Below the pieces are notes generated by a model that had not been told where the DNA came from, made no database searches, and was given only the letters and a program-made list of their open reading frames with translations. From the NCBI GenBank assembly GCA_947367415.1, contig CANBEE010000053.1, positions 1-12,989 on the forward strand: DNA of 12,989 nt, written 5' to 3'. Shown piece after piece: positions 1-7,396 of this stretch. The stretch's first letter is position 1, and each line of letters starts with the position of its first letter. The position numbers and the translations under genes are program-made. Source of the DNA: an uncultured Bacteroidales bacterium (GTDB taxonomy: Bacteria; Bacteroidota; Bacteroidia; Bacteroidales; Bacteroidaceae).

Positions 1-11
1 GTGTATAGAAG

Positions 12-2051
12 ATGGATAAGAAACTATTACAATGGAGTGTTTTGTCAAGAGTTACAAAATGCTTAAGTATGGTAGCAATTGCAACGTTCATTACATCTTG
101 CCAAGAGGAAAGAATCCATGAGGAGCCACAACAGCCTACTTTCGCTGTCAATAACAACAGTGAAGAGTTGTCTCAGCGCGTTACAATGTATGGAAAGAAA
201 ACCTCGGCATACAAAGCTCCCAGTGTCACCCGATCTATGATGCCCGATGCTCCCACAGCTCCCGAGTACGATCTGATTATGGATGGTGGTTATCAGAGCT
301 GGGCCGCTGAGGCAAAGAATTATCTTCTCCCGGAAGGAACATCGCTGACTACAGATGTGCAGTTTAAGGAGAATGTATACTACATCGCCGGTGAACTCAC
401 CATAACAAACTATTGGGGAAAAGGTACGCTCATCGTATTGCCCGGTGGTAAGGTTAACTATCCGTCACAAAAGGCTATCCATGAGCTTAACATCTTGAGC
501 TACGGAGATTTCAATATCACAGGTACCGACAGATTCAATATCAACTTAGGCGCTACATTCATGACCTCTGGCGACCTTTGCTATCCCGAGATTTGGGTGG
601 GTGGTACACTCTACGTGGGCGACGGATTGTCGGCTACTGTCGTAGAGGTACGTGAGCATGCTGTGTGTCAGGTTGGTTGCGGTGTCTATGCCGATGACTA
701 TCTGATCATACACAACTATGCAGAGCTCACCGTGGGTAGCCACCTTGTGTCTCCAAAGGTAGAGATGAACAGCGCTTCTCTGTTGCAGGTCAATGCAGGT
801 GGTCTTATCGATACTGAGGCTCTCTATATGAAAAACCCATGCACCGTTACCGTAGAGGGTGGCGATATGGAGTATGCTGTGCTTTCTGCTGATAAGATTG
901 AAATCCACCAGAGCAACGTGAAGGATATGTTCACCGGATGGTTGGATATCCACTATCAGGAGATTGACAATCGTAGCGGAAGCGAGTTGGAGTGGCTCTC
1001 TAGCATCAAGCTGAATGGCAATACCTACCTCCCTGCCAAGGGATGCCACAATGGCTTCGGTAAGGAACCCGAGGTGGAAGTTGAGCCCGTTGTCGGTCTT
1101 GAGCATATCGCACAGGTGATAACGCCCGATCACGGACACGACATCTCTTCAACTTGTATCCAGACCATAGGCGAGAAGGCCTACGTGTCATACCATACAC
1201 GCGGTGAGAACTACCATGGTTGCATCGAAGTGATAAATCTGTCTGAAGGTGTATGCTCTATTCTCTCTTTCTTTGAACATTATACTCTTGATTTCAATCA
1301 TCTGATTGTAGATGACTCACGCATCATTGCTGCTGGTGGTGAACCCAAGAATGGAGCCTTCCTCGGGGTTGTTAATTTGAATGATGGTATCTTTCAGACC
1401 TATTCTGCAGAGCCTACACTGGTTAAGCTCGAAGGCGCTTCATCAACTTGTGTCATCCGTAACGGTGACTATCTGCATGCAACCACCAACGAGGGCTATC
1501 ACACCTTGGATGCTAACTCATTCAGTACAGTGGCCTCTATCCCCACAGCAGGTTCTTCAAAGTTTGTCTACTCTGACGGAACTAACATGGGCGTTGTGTC
1601 ACTTACAGACAAGGATTCAGAGCAATCTTTGGCCGAGTTGAATATGTTCAGCGCAATGGATTACACCTTCAGTGCTCCCACACAGACCATCACCTTGGAT
1701 GTGATTACTCCCGTGAATGGTAAGAATGTGCTTAATCTCGAAGACAACAGCGCCTATATCTGCTTGGGTAAGAACGGTGTGAAGCGTTATACCGATGGTG
1801 TCGAGGTAGCTTCGTTCAGACTCGACGAGGAGAAGGCTGCAGCCAATGGTTTGGCTCTTGACGACAAGTACTTGTATGTTGCCTATGGCGACGGTGGACT
1901 CTTTGTCCTCGACAAGGAAGACCTCTCCGTGGTCACCTCATATCGTCATGCAGGTGGAAAGTCGGCCAACTATGTCAGCGTATCTGGCGACATCCTTTAC
2001 GTGGCTTATGGCCTGAGCGGTGTACAGATTTTCCGTCTGATTGAGAAGTAA
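12..2051 (+). CDS. Large surface-type lipoprotein with beta-rich middle and C-terminal propeller-like repeats
   Basis: This 679-residue protein begins with a lipoprotein signal peptide: basic N-terminus, hydrophobic stretch at about 18-28, and lipobox I-T-S-C with the lipidated Cys at 30. An in-frame TAG six bases before the ATG shows that the N-terminus is complete. Acidic residues just after the Cys (Q-E-E) resemble the Bacteroidota surface-export signal, so display on the outer face of the outer membrane is inferred. Residues about 90-340 are rich in short beta strands, glycine and asparagine without obvious helices, which suggests a beta-helix or stacked-strand fold. The C-terminal part (about 360-679) reads as a beta-propeller. 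Its last blades share a Y-V-A-Y-G-x-x-G core near residues 582, 622 and 663, a spacing of about 40 residues, similar to LVIVD repeats. No catalytic motif is recognised. It precedes the polysaccharide genes on the same strand, so binding of polymer or other glycan is possible but unproven. Confidence 0.85.
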   Translation: MDKKLLQWSVLSRVTKCLSMVAIATFITSCQEERIHEEPQQPTFAVNNNSEELSQRVTMYGKKTSAYKAPSVTRSMMPDAPTAPEYDLIMDGGYQSWAAEAKNYLLPEGTSLTTDVQFKENVYYIAGELTITNYWGKGTLIVLPGGKVNYPSQKAIHELNILSYGDFNITGTDRFNINLGATFMTSGDLCYPEIWVGGTLYVGDGLSATVVEVREHAVCQVGCGVYADDYLIIHNYAELTVGSHLVSPKVEMNSASLLQVNAGGLIDTEALYMKNPCTVTVEGGDMEYAVLSADKIEIHQSNVKDMFTGWLDIHYQEIDNRSGSELEWLSSIKLNGNTYLPAKGCHNGFGKEPEVEVEPVVGLEHIAQVITPDHGHDISSTCIQTIGEKAYVSYHTRGENYHGCIEVINLSEGVCSILSFFEHYTLDFNHLIVDDSRIIAAGGEPKNGAFLGVVNLNDGIFQTYSAEPTLVKLEGASSTCVIRNGDYLHATTNEGYHTLDANSFSTVASIPTAGSSKFVYSDGTNMGVVSLTDKDSEQSLAELNMFSAMDYTFSAPTQTITLDVITPVNGKNVLNLEDNSAYICLGKNGVKRYTDGVEVASFRLDEEKAAANGLALDDKYLYVAYGDGGLFVLDKEDLSVVTSYRHAGGKSANYVSVSGDILYVAYGLSGVQIFRLIEK

Positions 2052-2076
2052 TGGATAGAATACTATAAAATAACAC

Positions 2077-2103
2077 GAGGGTGTGTCAAAACGACACACC
2101 CTC
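2077..2103 (+). promoter_or_regulatory. Perfect 11-bp hairpin between the lipoprotein gene and the polysaccharide genes
   Basis: GAGGGTGTGTC (2077-2087) and GACACACCCTC (2093-2103) form a perfect inverted repeat around the loop AAAAC. The hairpin lies 25 bases after the lipoprotein stop codon and ends 20 bases before the next gene's GTG. No T-run follows, so it does not look like a complete intrinsic terminator. It could be a weak terminator, an attenuator or a 3' mRNA-stabilising structure that sets different expression levels on its two sides. No convincing TAnnTTTG promoter is seen between the two genes. Confidence 0.6.
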
Positions 2104-2123
2104 ATGTCATCAAAGTAGCAACT

Positions 2124-3458
2124 GTGGTTACATTAATACTAGTACTCATACTCTCTTTTTCGTTGCCTACCGGAATATCGGCCCAAGAGAAGGACGATTT
2201 GCTGTTTAAACGATTTGAAACTCATTTCAACTTGTTGGATTCACTGATATTCAAAGGCGAACAAAAAATATCGACACTTGACACCAAGACTTATGAACTT
2301 GTTGTGAAAGGACATTGCCCAGACGCTGTAGACTCGCTGATTGACGTAAGGGTTGAGGAACAGCAACGTGCTCTGAAGGCAGAGACCGGACTTACCCTAT
2401 CGGGACAGACCTATTATCGTACGGGGCAAGGACTTGGCGTGGACCCTGACGAGAACGATGCTTTGGCGTCCTACTCAGCCAAGACACAGGTTGAACTGAG
2501 ATGGAACGTGCTGGGTAGTTCGATTCTCAGCCGAAAAGGGCGTCTTCATGAACTGAATATCCAGGGCGAACTGCAGCATGCTACCTTGGAACAGGAACGT
2601 ATACGCTCGCTGATAGAGAGGCAAAAAGAATATTTCCGTATAGAATATGATAGTTTGTTGGCTAGTATACTTCAACTTCGAATCAATAATTTGCAGTTGC
2701 TGAATGACGCGCAATCATATTTGGCCTCTGACCGCAGCATTGCCACTGACGAGTTGTTGAAGATTATGGATGACCAAGCTATTGCTGAACGACTGTTGAC
2801 ATCTATTCCTGGGGAGTATCCCGTTGCATCACAGCTGATGAAACCGCAAGGAAAGGTCATATTGATTGACACTATACGGCTAAAGAGGCATATTCGTGAA
2901 CATGCACTACAACTGCAGATGCAGGACTTGCAGATAGAACTCCTCCAACAGAAGGAAAAGAATACAACCTATTGGAGTGCAATGAGTCTATCTCCATTTG
3001 TGAGATACTCCTACTATGTGCGTCCGGAGGTCAAGAATCCATCTAATGTGGATGCAGGTATCGCATTCCAACTGCCGCTTTCGACACAGGAGTCGCGCAA
3101 GCGGAAGGTCCTGTCGGCCGAGCGCCTACAGGTCACTGTGGAGAGAGAGGTAATGACGCTACAATTGATGGATAAGGTGGAGAATATACTGCTTAATATC
3201 GAACGAGCCAACAGGGGTTTGGAGGGAGAACTGAAACGCATCGGATTGATGAGAGAATATATGCAGCTCCGTCGGGAAAACTATCAAGGTCATATAGGAG
3301 AGTATAATTTCATTTCAAGGATAAAGGAATACAATCACTACTTGACGTGTTGGGAAAACTATTACTCGTATCAATATAAGAGGAATTGCTGTATTGCAGA
3401 CTTGCAACAGTTTCTACATCAACAATCTATTTTAGACTTTTGTATCATCAACAAGTGA
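2124..3458 (+). CDS. TolC-like outer-membrane efflux/export protein
   Basis: The 444-residue product has a hydrophobic signal segment (about 2-18) ending in a signal peptidase I site after I-S-A at residue 20. It then shows the two-fold TolC layout: a beta section at about 88-130 followed by long helices at about 140-227 and 250-280, and a second beta section at about 284-320 followed by helices at about 322-432. The length matches the outer-membrane efflux protein family, although sequence similarity looks distant. A trimeric outer-membrane channel with a periplasmic tunnel is expected. The next gene, 13 bases downstream, encodes a HlyD-type fusion protein, its natural partner. No ABC ATPase is present, so the exported substrate is more likely the polymer made by the GT2 synthase. 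The start is GTG and the resulting signal peptide lacks the usual lysine or arginine. Codons just upstream in frame (Ile-Lys-Val-Ala-Thr) would supply one, so the true start is uncertain. Confidence 0.75.
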   Translation: MVTLILVLILSFSLPTGISAQEKDDLLFKRFETHFNLLDSLIFKGEQKISTLDTKTYELVVKGHCPDAVDSLIDVRVEEQQRALKAETGLTLSGQTYYRTGQGLGVDPDENDALASYSAKTQVELRWNVLGSSILSRKGRLHELNIQGELQHATLEQERIRSLIERQKEYFRIEYDSLLASILQLRINNLQLLNDAQSYLASDRSIATDELLKIMDDQAIAERLLTSIPGEYPVASQLMKPQGKVILIDTIRLKRHIREHALQLQMQDLQIELLQQKEKNTTYWSAMSLSPFVRYSYYVRPEVKNPSNVDAGIAFQLPLSTQESRKRKVLSAERLQVTVEREVMTLQLMDKVENILLNIERANRGLEGELKRIGLMREYMQLRRENYQGHIGEYNFISRIKEYNHYLTCWENYYSYQYKRNCCIADLQQFLHQQSILDFCIINK

Positions 3459-3471
3459 GCATAGGTGAATT

Positions 3472-4644
3472 ATGAAAGATTTTCATTTTACGACCGAAAG
3501 AGAACAAGCCGAAATAGAGAAGATACTGCTACAACGCAAAAAGAAGCAGAGTAAACAACAGGCGTTGTTTATGGCTATCTTCATCTTTATTATAATAGTC
3601 ATTGCCCTATACTGTGTACGCAAGATAGCGTATGCAGAATTTAACGGTTATGTAGTGGTGCACAACGTGCGTTTCCGTGCTTCGGAAGATATCTTCGTGC
3701 ACGACATCTACAAACACAATGGTGACCTGGTAAAACCCGGCGACACCATCTACTCGTATGTGTCGCTTGACTGGTTCCACGAAATCGGCAACATCAATAC
3801 CGAGTCAGAGATTGTCGTAAAATCGCGCGACTTGAAGGTGCAGTATGGGTTGGCCTATCAGAACCTCGCTGTGCTGCGTGCAAAGATGACAGAGTTACAA
3901 CGGCAGATAGATTTGGAAGACCACAACATCCGCTTCGGACTTAGCGATAATGTACATAAGCTCCAGTTGGAACGCGAATATAAGGAGACCGACGAAGAAC
4001 TAAAAGCGCTACAACGGAGATTGCACGTACTGAGGAAGGCTATCGATGAATCCAAAGATGCTGTTGACCGACTGGGAGAAGTGAGCGAAGGATTTACCAT
4101 ACAGAATGTGCGCAACAAGCAGAAGATGAAGGAACTGAATCTTGTGCACTATGCCATAGCTGCCGACTCGGGATTGGTAACACGTAACTGGATATCAGAG
4201 CTTTCGCTCGTGTTGCGTGGCGAGGATATCATAGAGACACAATCCTTCGATCTGGAAAAAGACAACGTATATATTATGGCATATGTTACCCCCGACAGAG
4301 CTAAATATATCAATCGTGGCTTCAAGGCAACCGTTGTTGTCAATGACGATGTGGAGTATACGGCAACTGTAGTTTCTATGGGAGCTCGCACGGAACCTAT
4401 ACCTGAAGCATACCGTAACAACCTGTCTAAAGACCACATTGCTGCCATCGCAGTGCTTCGTATCGACCATGGACAGAAGATTCCGTTCTGGTCACTGGTA
4501 AATGGTATGCCCGTACTGATACGTTTCAACAACAAGGACTACGAAAAAGTGAAACCAGAAGAATACCTCCTGCTCAAGAGCCCGAGAGGATTGGAGATTC
4601 CTGAAGAGGTAAAAGATCATCTGTACTTTAATAATAGAGAATAA
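3472..4644 (+). CDS. HlyD/Alg44-like periplasmic membrane-fusion protein
   Basis: This 390-residue protein has a short basic cytosolic tail (1-30), one transmembrane helix (about 31-49), a first lipoyl-like half (about 55-97), a heptad-rich coiled-coil hairpin (about 128-225), a second lipoyl-like half (about 226-252) and a beta-barrel domain (about 262-350). This is the domain order of HlyD/EmrA membrane-fusion proteins and of the periplasmic part of Alg44. It would bridge the inner-membrane synthase and the TolC-like channel encoded just upstream. Alg44 carries an N-terminal PilZ domain that binds c-di-GMP. Here the cytosolic tail is too short for one. The stop codon overlaps the next start by one base (TAATG), which indicates translational coupling with the zinc-ribbon gene. 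Confidence 0.8.
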   Translation: MKDFHFTTEREQAEIEKILLQRKKKQSKQQALFMAIFIFIIIVIALYCVRKIAYAEFNGYVVVHNVRFRASEDIFVHDIYKHNGDLVKPGDTIYSYVSLDWFHEIGNINTESEIVVKSRDLKVQYGLAYQNLAVLRAKMTELQRQIDLEDHNIRFGLSDNVHKLQLEREYKETDEELKALQRRLHVLRKAIDESKDAVDRLGEVSEGFTIQNVRNKQKMKELNLVHYAIAADSGLVTRNWISELSLVLRGEDIIETQSFDLEKDNVYIMAYVTPDRAKYINRGFKATVVVNDDVEYTATVVSMGARTEPIPEAYRNNLSKDHIAAIAVLRIDHGQKIPFWSLVNGMPVLIRFNNKDYEKVKPEEYLLLKSPRGLEIPEEVKDHLYFNNRE

Positions 4645-6035
4645 TGAGCTATAATTATCAGATTAAAGTCACTCCCAGAGGACGCAATATACTTATTGTA
4701 CGAGGACTGGTGCTGTTGGATAGTATCGACGCCATCAAGACGGAAGATTTCGATGCCATCTACATTGAGGATTACGGGCAGTCTCATAGCGAGCTGGCGT
4801 ACCAACTACAGAGTATGTCATCAATATCCGGTATGAAGTCGCACCTGAAACCTCGATTCCTGGCTGCCACTCTGAAGCCGCGTGTGCATCAACTGAAACC
4901 ATTGGTGGATGGCTTTGCCGCTACTCCTGACGATGAGAAGATGGGTGAGCGCATAGAGGAGATATGCAACAGGTTGGCACTGATTGACCTCTTTGACATC
5001 TCGGAGGTGAAGACAAACAACTACGTGTATTTCTTGAAGTTGTGCAAGCATGCCATCTCAAGAGGTCAGTATACCTTTACCACATCATTGGAGGAGGCTT
5101 ATGCCCAAGGACATACCGCTCTGTTCGTAGCCAAACAGGACAGTATGATTTCCAATATGAAAGCCGAGTTTGTTCGTTTCAACCAAACTCTGCGTGAATT
5201 GGGATATGCCGAGCGAAAGAAGTTTGAGGACCGTATCCATGTGTGCCCACACTGCAAGGGTTCTCATCTATACTATATGGAGGCTTGCCCCAAATGCGAC
5301 TCTTCGCGTCTGAAGGAAGAACCGGTACTGCACCACTTCAGATGTGCCAATATCTCACCGGAGTCGAGCTATGCCTATGACGGAGAACTGCGTTGCCCCA
5401 AGTGTCATCAGATGCTTCGCCATATCGGAGTAGACTATGACCGCCCTGCCAACGTGTATACATGCCAAGAGTGCAACCACACATTCTTGCACACACGTAT
5501 GAAGGTGTATTGTGCATCGTGCAAGAAAACGTCACGACCTTCGGAACTTTTGGCACAGGACATCTATAGCTATGAATTCACTACAGAGGGATTACAAGCC
5601 CTATCTTCTAACGATGCCCTGTTAGCCGTAAGTAAGGACATCTGGGCAGGTTATTCCCGATTCGACTCCTTCCTGTCGCAGATACGACTCTTCTCCTACT
5701 CGCATGATAAGAATGAAGTAGTCCTTATCAACCGATTCAAGGTGGAGGGTGCTGAGGTGAACCGCGAGAATATCATGCATTTTGTGAATGACCTGCAGAA
5801 GAGGTACCATTACCACAACCTCTCATACAACTACCACTATATCTTTATGGCAGCCAAAGTGCAATCGAGCAGAATGGATACACTGAAGAAACAGATGGAG
5901 GAGGAGTATGGGGAGCTGCTGAAGATCGTTGAACTGAGAAACTCTGGCATAAAACTTGCCGAACAAGACTTCTTGTATCAGTACGAAGAGGAGAAGATTG
6001 ATGATTTCATCAAGAGGATAAGTAAGAATCAATAA
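4644..6035 (+). CDS. Cytosolic multi-zinc-ribbon protein, TackOD1-like
   Basis: The 463-residue product has no signal peptide or transmembrane helix. The central block (about 198-295) contains five CxxC pairs, at C201/C204, C215/C218, C251/C254, C274/C277 and C290/C293, plus C234 after H230/H231. These can form two or three zinc ribbons. Its motif order, C-P-x-C, then H-H-F-x-C, then C-P-K-C followed by L-R-H-I-G-V-D-Y-D-R-P, matches what I remember of the TackOD1 output domain described from archaeal signalling proteins and also found in bacteria. The N-terminal 45 residues, with hydrophobic strands and the stretch F-D-A-I-Y-I-E-D, faintly resemble a degenerate receiver fold. The C-terminal about 160 residues are unassigned. 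It is translationally coupled to the fusion-protein gene and lies 15 bases before the synthase gene, so a regulatory or assembly role in polymer synthesis is inferred. Identification as TackOD1 is from memory and moderately sure. Confidence 0.7.
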   Translation: MSYNYQIKVTPRGRNILIVRGLVLLDSIDAIKTEDFDAIYIEDYGQSHSELAYQLQSMSSISGMKSHLKPRFLAATLKPRVHQLKPLVDGFAATPDDEKMGERIEEICNRLALIDLFDISEVKTNNYVYFLKLCKHAISRGQYTFTTSLEEAYAQGHTALFVAKQDSMISNMKAEFVRFNQTLRELGYAERKKFEDRIHVCPHCKGSHLYYMEACPKCDSSRLKEEPVLHHFRCANISPESSYAYDGELRCPKCHQMLRHIGVDYDRPANVYTCQECNHTFLHTRMKVYCASCKKTSRPSELLAQDIYSYEFTTEGLQALSSNDALLAVSKDIWAGYSRFDSFLSQIRLFSYSHDKNEVVLINRFKVEGAEVNRENIMHFVNDLQKRYHYHNLSYNYHYIFMAAKVQSSRMDTLKKQMEEEYGELLKIVELRNSGIKLAEQDFLYQYEEEKIDDFIKRISKNQ

Positions 6036-6050
6036 GAAGAGGGAACCGCT

Positions 6051-7373
6051 ATGCTGGATTTCTGTTTCGATATCATAGATGGCATTGTTGCCTGCTTTAC
6101 CCGAAATCTGTCATGGAATGCGGTTATCAGCACCTATTGGTTCCTGTTTGTCATTGAGTTTCCACGCTATTATTTGATAGAGCTGTGCATTGCAATTTGG
6201 CACAAGATCACCTACCGTAGCAGAGCACGAAAGCAAGCGGTAGCAAGAATGAAGCTATATATCGAAAACCCATTGATAACTATTCTTGCTCCAGGAAAGA
6301 ACGAGGGTAAACACATTTACAAATTGGTAAAGTCACTCAACGAACAGACCTATCGGAACTATGAAATCATTATCGTTGATGATGGCTCAGACGATGCCAC
6401 TCCGCTAATATGCAGAGACTTGGAAAAGGCGGGATACATCGATCTCTATTTACGCTCCGACATACGTGGAGGCAAAGCTAGCGCAGCAAACTTTGGTGCC
6501 CATTACGCAAAGGGAAAATACATCGTACACCTTGATGCTGACTCTTCGCTGGACCGTGACGCTATTGAGAAGATCCTCATCCCCTTCTACTATGATTCAA
6601 AGATTAAGGCTGTGGGTGGCTGCGTGAAGGTACGTAACTCCGGAGAAACACTATGCACCTCAATGCAGGCTCTGGAATATCTGAAGACCATCCAAGTGGG
6701 TCGTATGGTGACAAACAAACTGGGTATCTACCACATCATCTCGGGGGCTTTTGGTGCTTTTGAACGTGAGAAACTGATGCAGATTGGCATGTGGGATATC
6801 GGTCCTGGATTGGATGGTGACATCACACAAAAAATCAGGAAGTCGGGCGACAAAGTCTACTTTGCCGAGGATGCCATCTGTATGACCAATGTGCCTACAG
6901 AGTGGCACGCCCTATTCAAACAACGCCAGCGCTGGAGCAAGTCGCTTATCCGCTTCCGTCTGCGTAAACATTTCGACATACTGATGCCACATAAGCACTT
7001 CAGTTTCCTTAACTGGATTTCCAATATGGAGAATCTCCTTTTCGACTGCATATTCAACTATTTGTGGTTGTTCTATATCATATCGCTTGTCTTTATGCAC
7101 ACCGACAAGCTAATAGAGATATTTATCGTGGGATGGCTGATCAGATATTGCTTCTCCCTGGTAGCATTTGGCGTTATTATGTTAGTCTCAGAGAGGGCAT
7201 CTGAAGAGAAAAGGCTGATGCCTTACCTCTTCTTCAGCACATTCTATACGGGCTATTTCTTGCGACTGACCCGACTGCTGGCACATACAAAAGAACTCTT
7301 CTTCTTCTCCTCATACAAAGACCCGTGGAATCCGAAGAAAACCTCTGATTTGGCACAGATTGAAGGTATTTGA
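6051..7373 (+). CDS. Processive GT2 family polysaccharide synthase
   Basis: This 440-residue inner-membrane glycosyltransferase has one N-terminal transmembrane helix (about 27-50), a cytosolic GT-A domain (about 74-300) and about three membrane or interface helices (about 332-350, 354-380, 391-410). Nucleotide-sugar residues are visible: D110/D111 in V-D-D-G-S, the D-A-D metal-binding motif at 162-164, a catalytic Asp near 255-257 (G-L-D-G-D) where many relatives have T-E-D, and Q-R-Q-R-W at 291-295, the hallmark of processive enzymes such as cellulose, hyaluronan, PNAG and alginate synthases. It is expected to couple chain elongation to passage through the membrane. The number of membrane helices is closer to hyaluronan or Alg8-type synthases than to BcsA, and there is no PilZ domain. 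The substrate cannot be read from sequence. The adjacent dehydrogenase suggests a UDP-HexNAcA. The next gene follows after 23 bases. Confidence 0.88.
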   Translation: MLDFCFDIIDGIVACFTRNLSWNAVISTYWFLFVIEFPRYYLIELCIAIWHKITYRSRARKQAVARMKLYIENPLITILAPGKNEGKHIYKLVKSLNEQTYRNYEIIIVDDGSDDATPLICRDLEKAGYIDLYLRSDIRGGKASAANFGAHYAKGKYIVHLDADSSLDRDAIEKILIPFYYDSKIKAVGGCVKVRNSGETLCTSMQALEYLKTIQVGRMVTNKLGIYHIISGAFGAFEREKLMQIGMWDIGPGLDGDITQKIRKSGDKVYFAEDAICMTNVPTEWHALFKQRQRWSKSLIRFRLRKHFDILMPHKHFSFLNWISNMENLLFDCIFNYLWLFYIISLVFMHTDKLIEIFIVGWLIRYCFSLVAFGVIMLVSERASEEKRLMPYLFFSTFYTGYFLRLTRLLAHTKELFFFSSYKDPWNPKKTSDLAQIEGI

Positions 7374-7396
7374 CAAACAAGTTATATTTTAAATAT

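Noticed and set aside
546..1139. Minus-strand open frame of 197 codons opposite the large lipoprotein gene
   Set aside because: It lies wholly inside the well-supported plus-strand gene, has no signal, motif or leader of its own, and its length is explained by codon use of the opposite strand.
7369..7390. TTTG plus TATATTTT as a promoter before the dehydrogenase gene
   Set aside because: Only 10 bases separate the two elements, far too few for a Bacteroidota promoter, and the second element lacks the final G.
7370..7396. TTG start adding nine residues to the UDP-sugar dehydrogenase
   Set aside because: Family members begin within a few residues of the first Rossmann strand, and the ATG at 7397 fits this.
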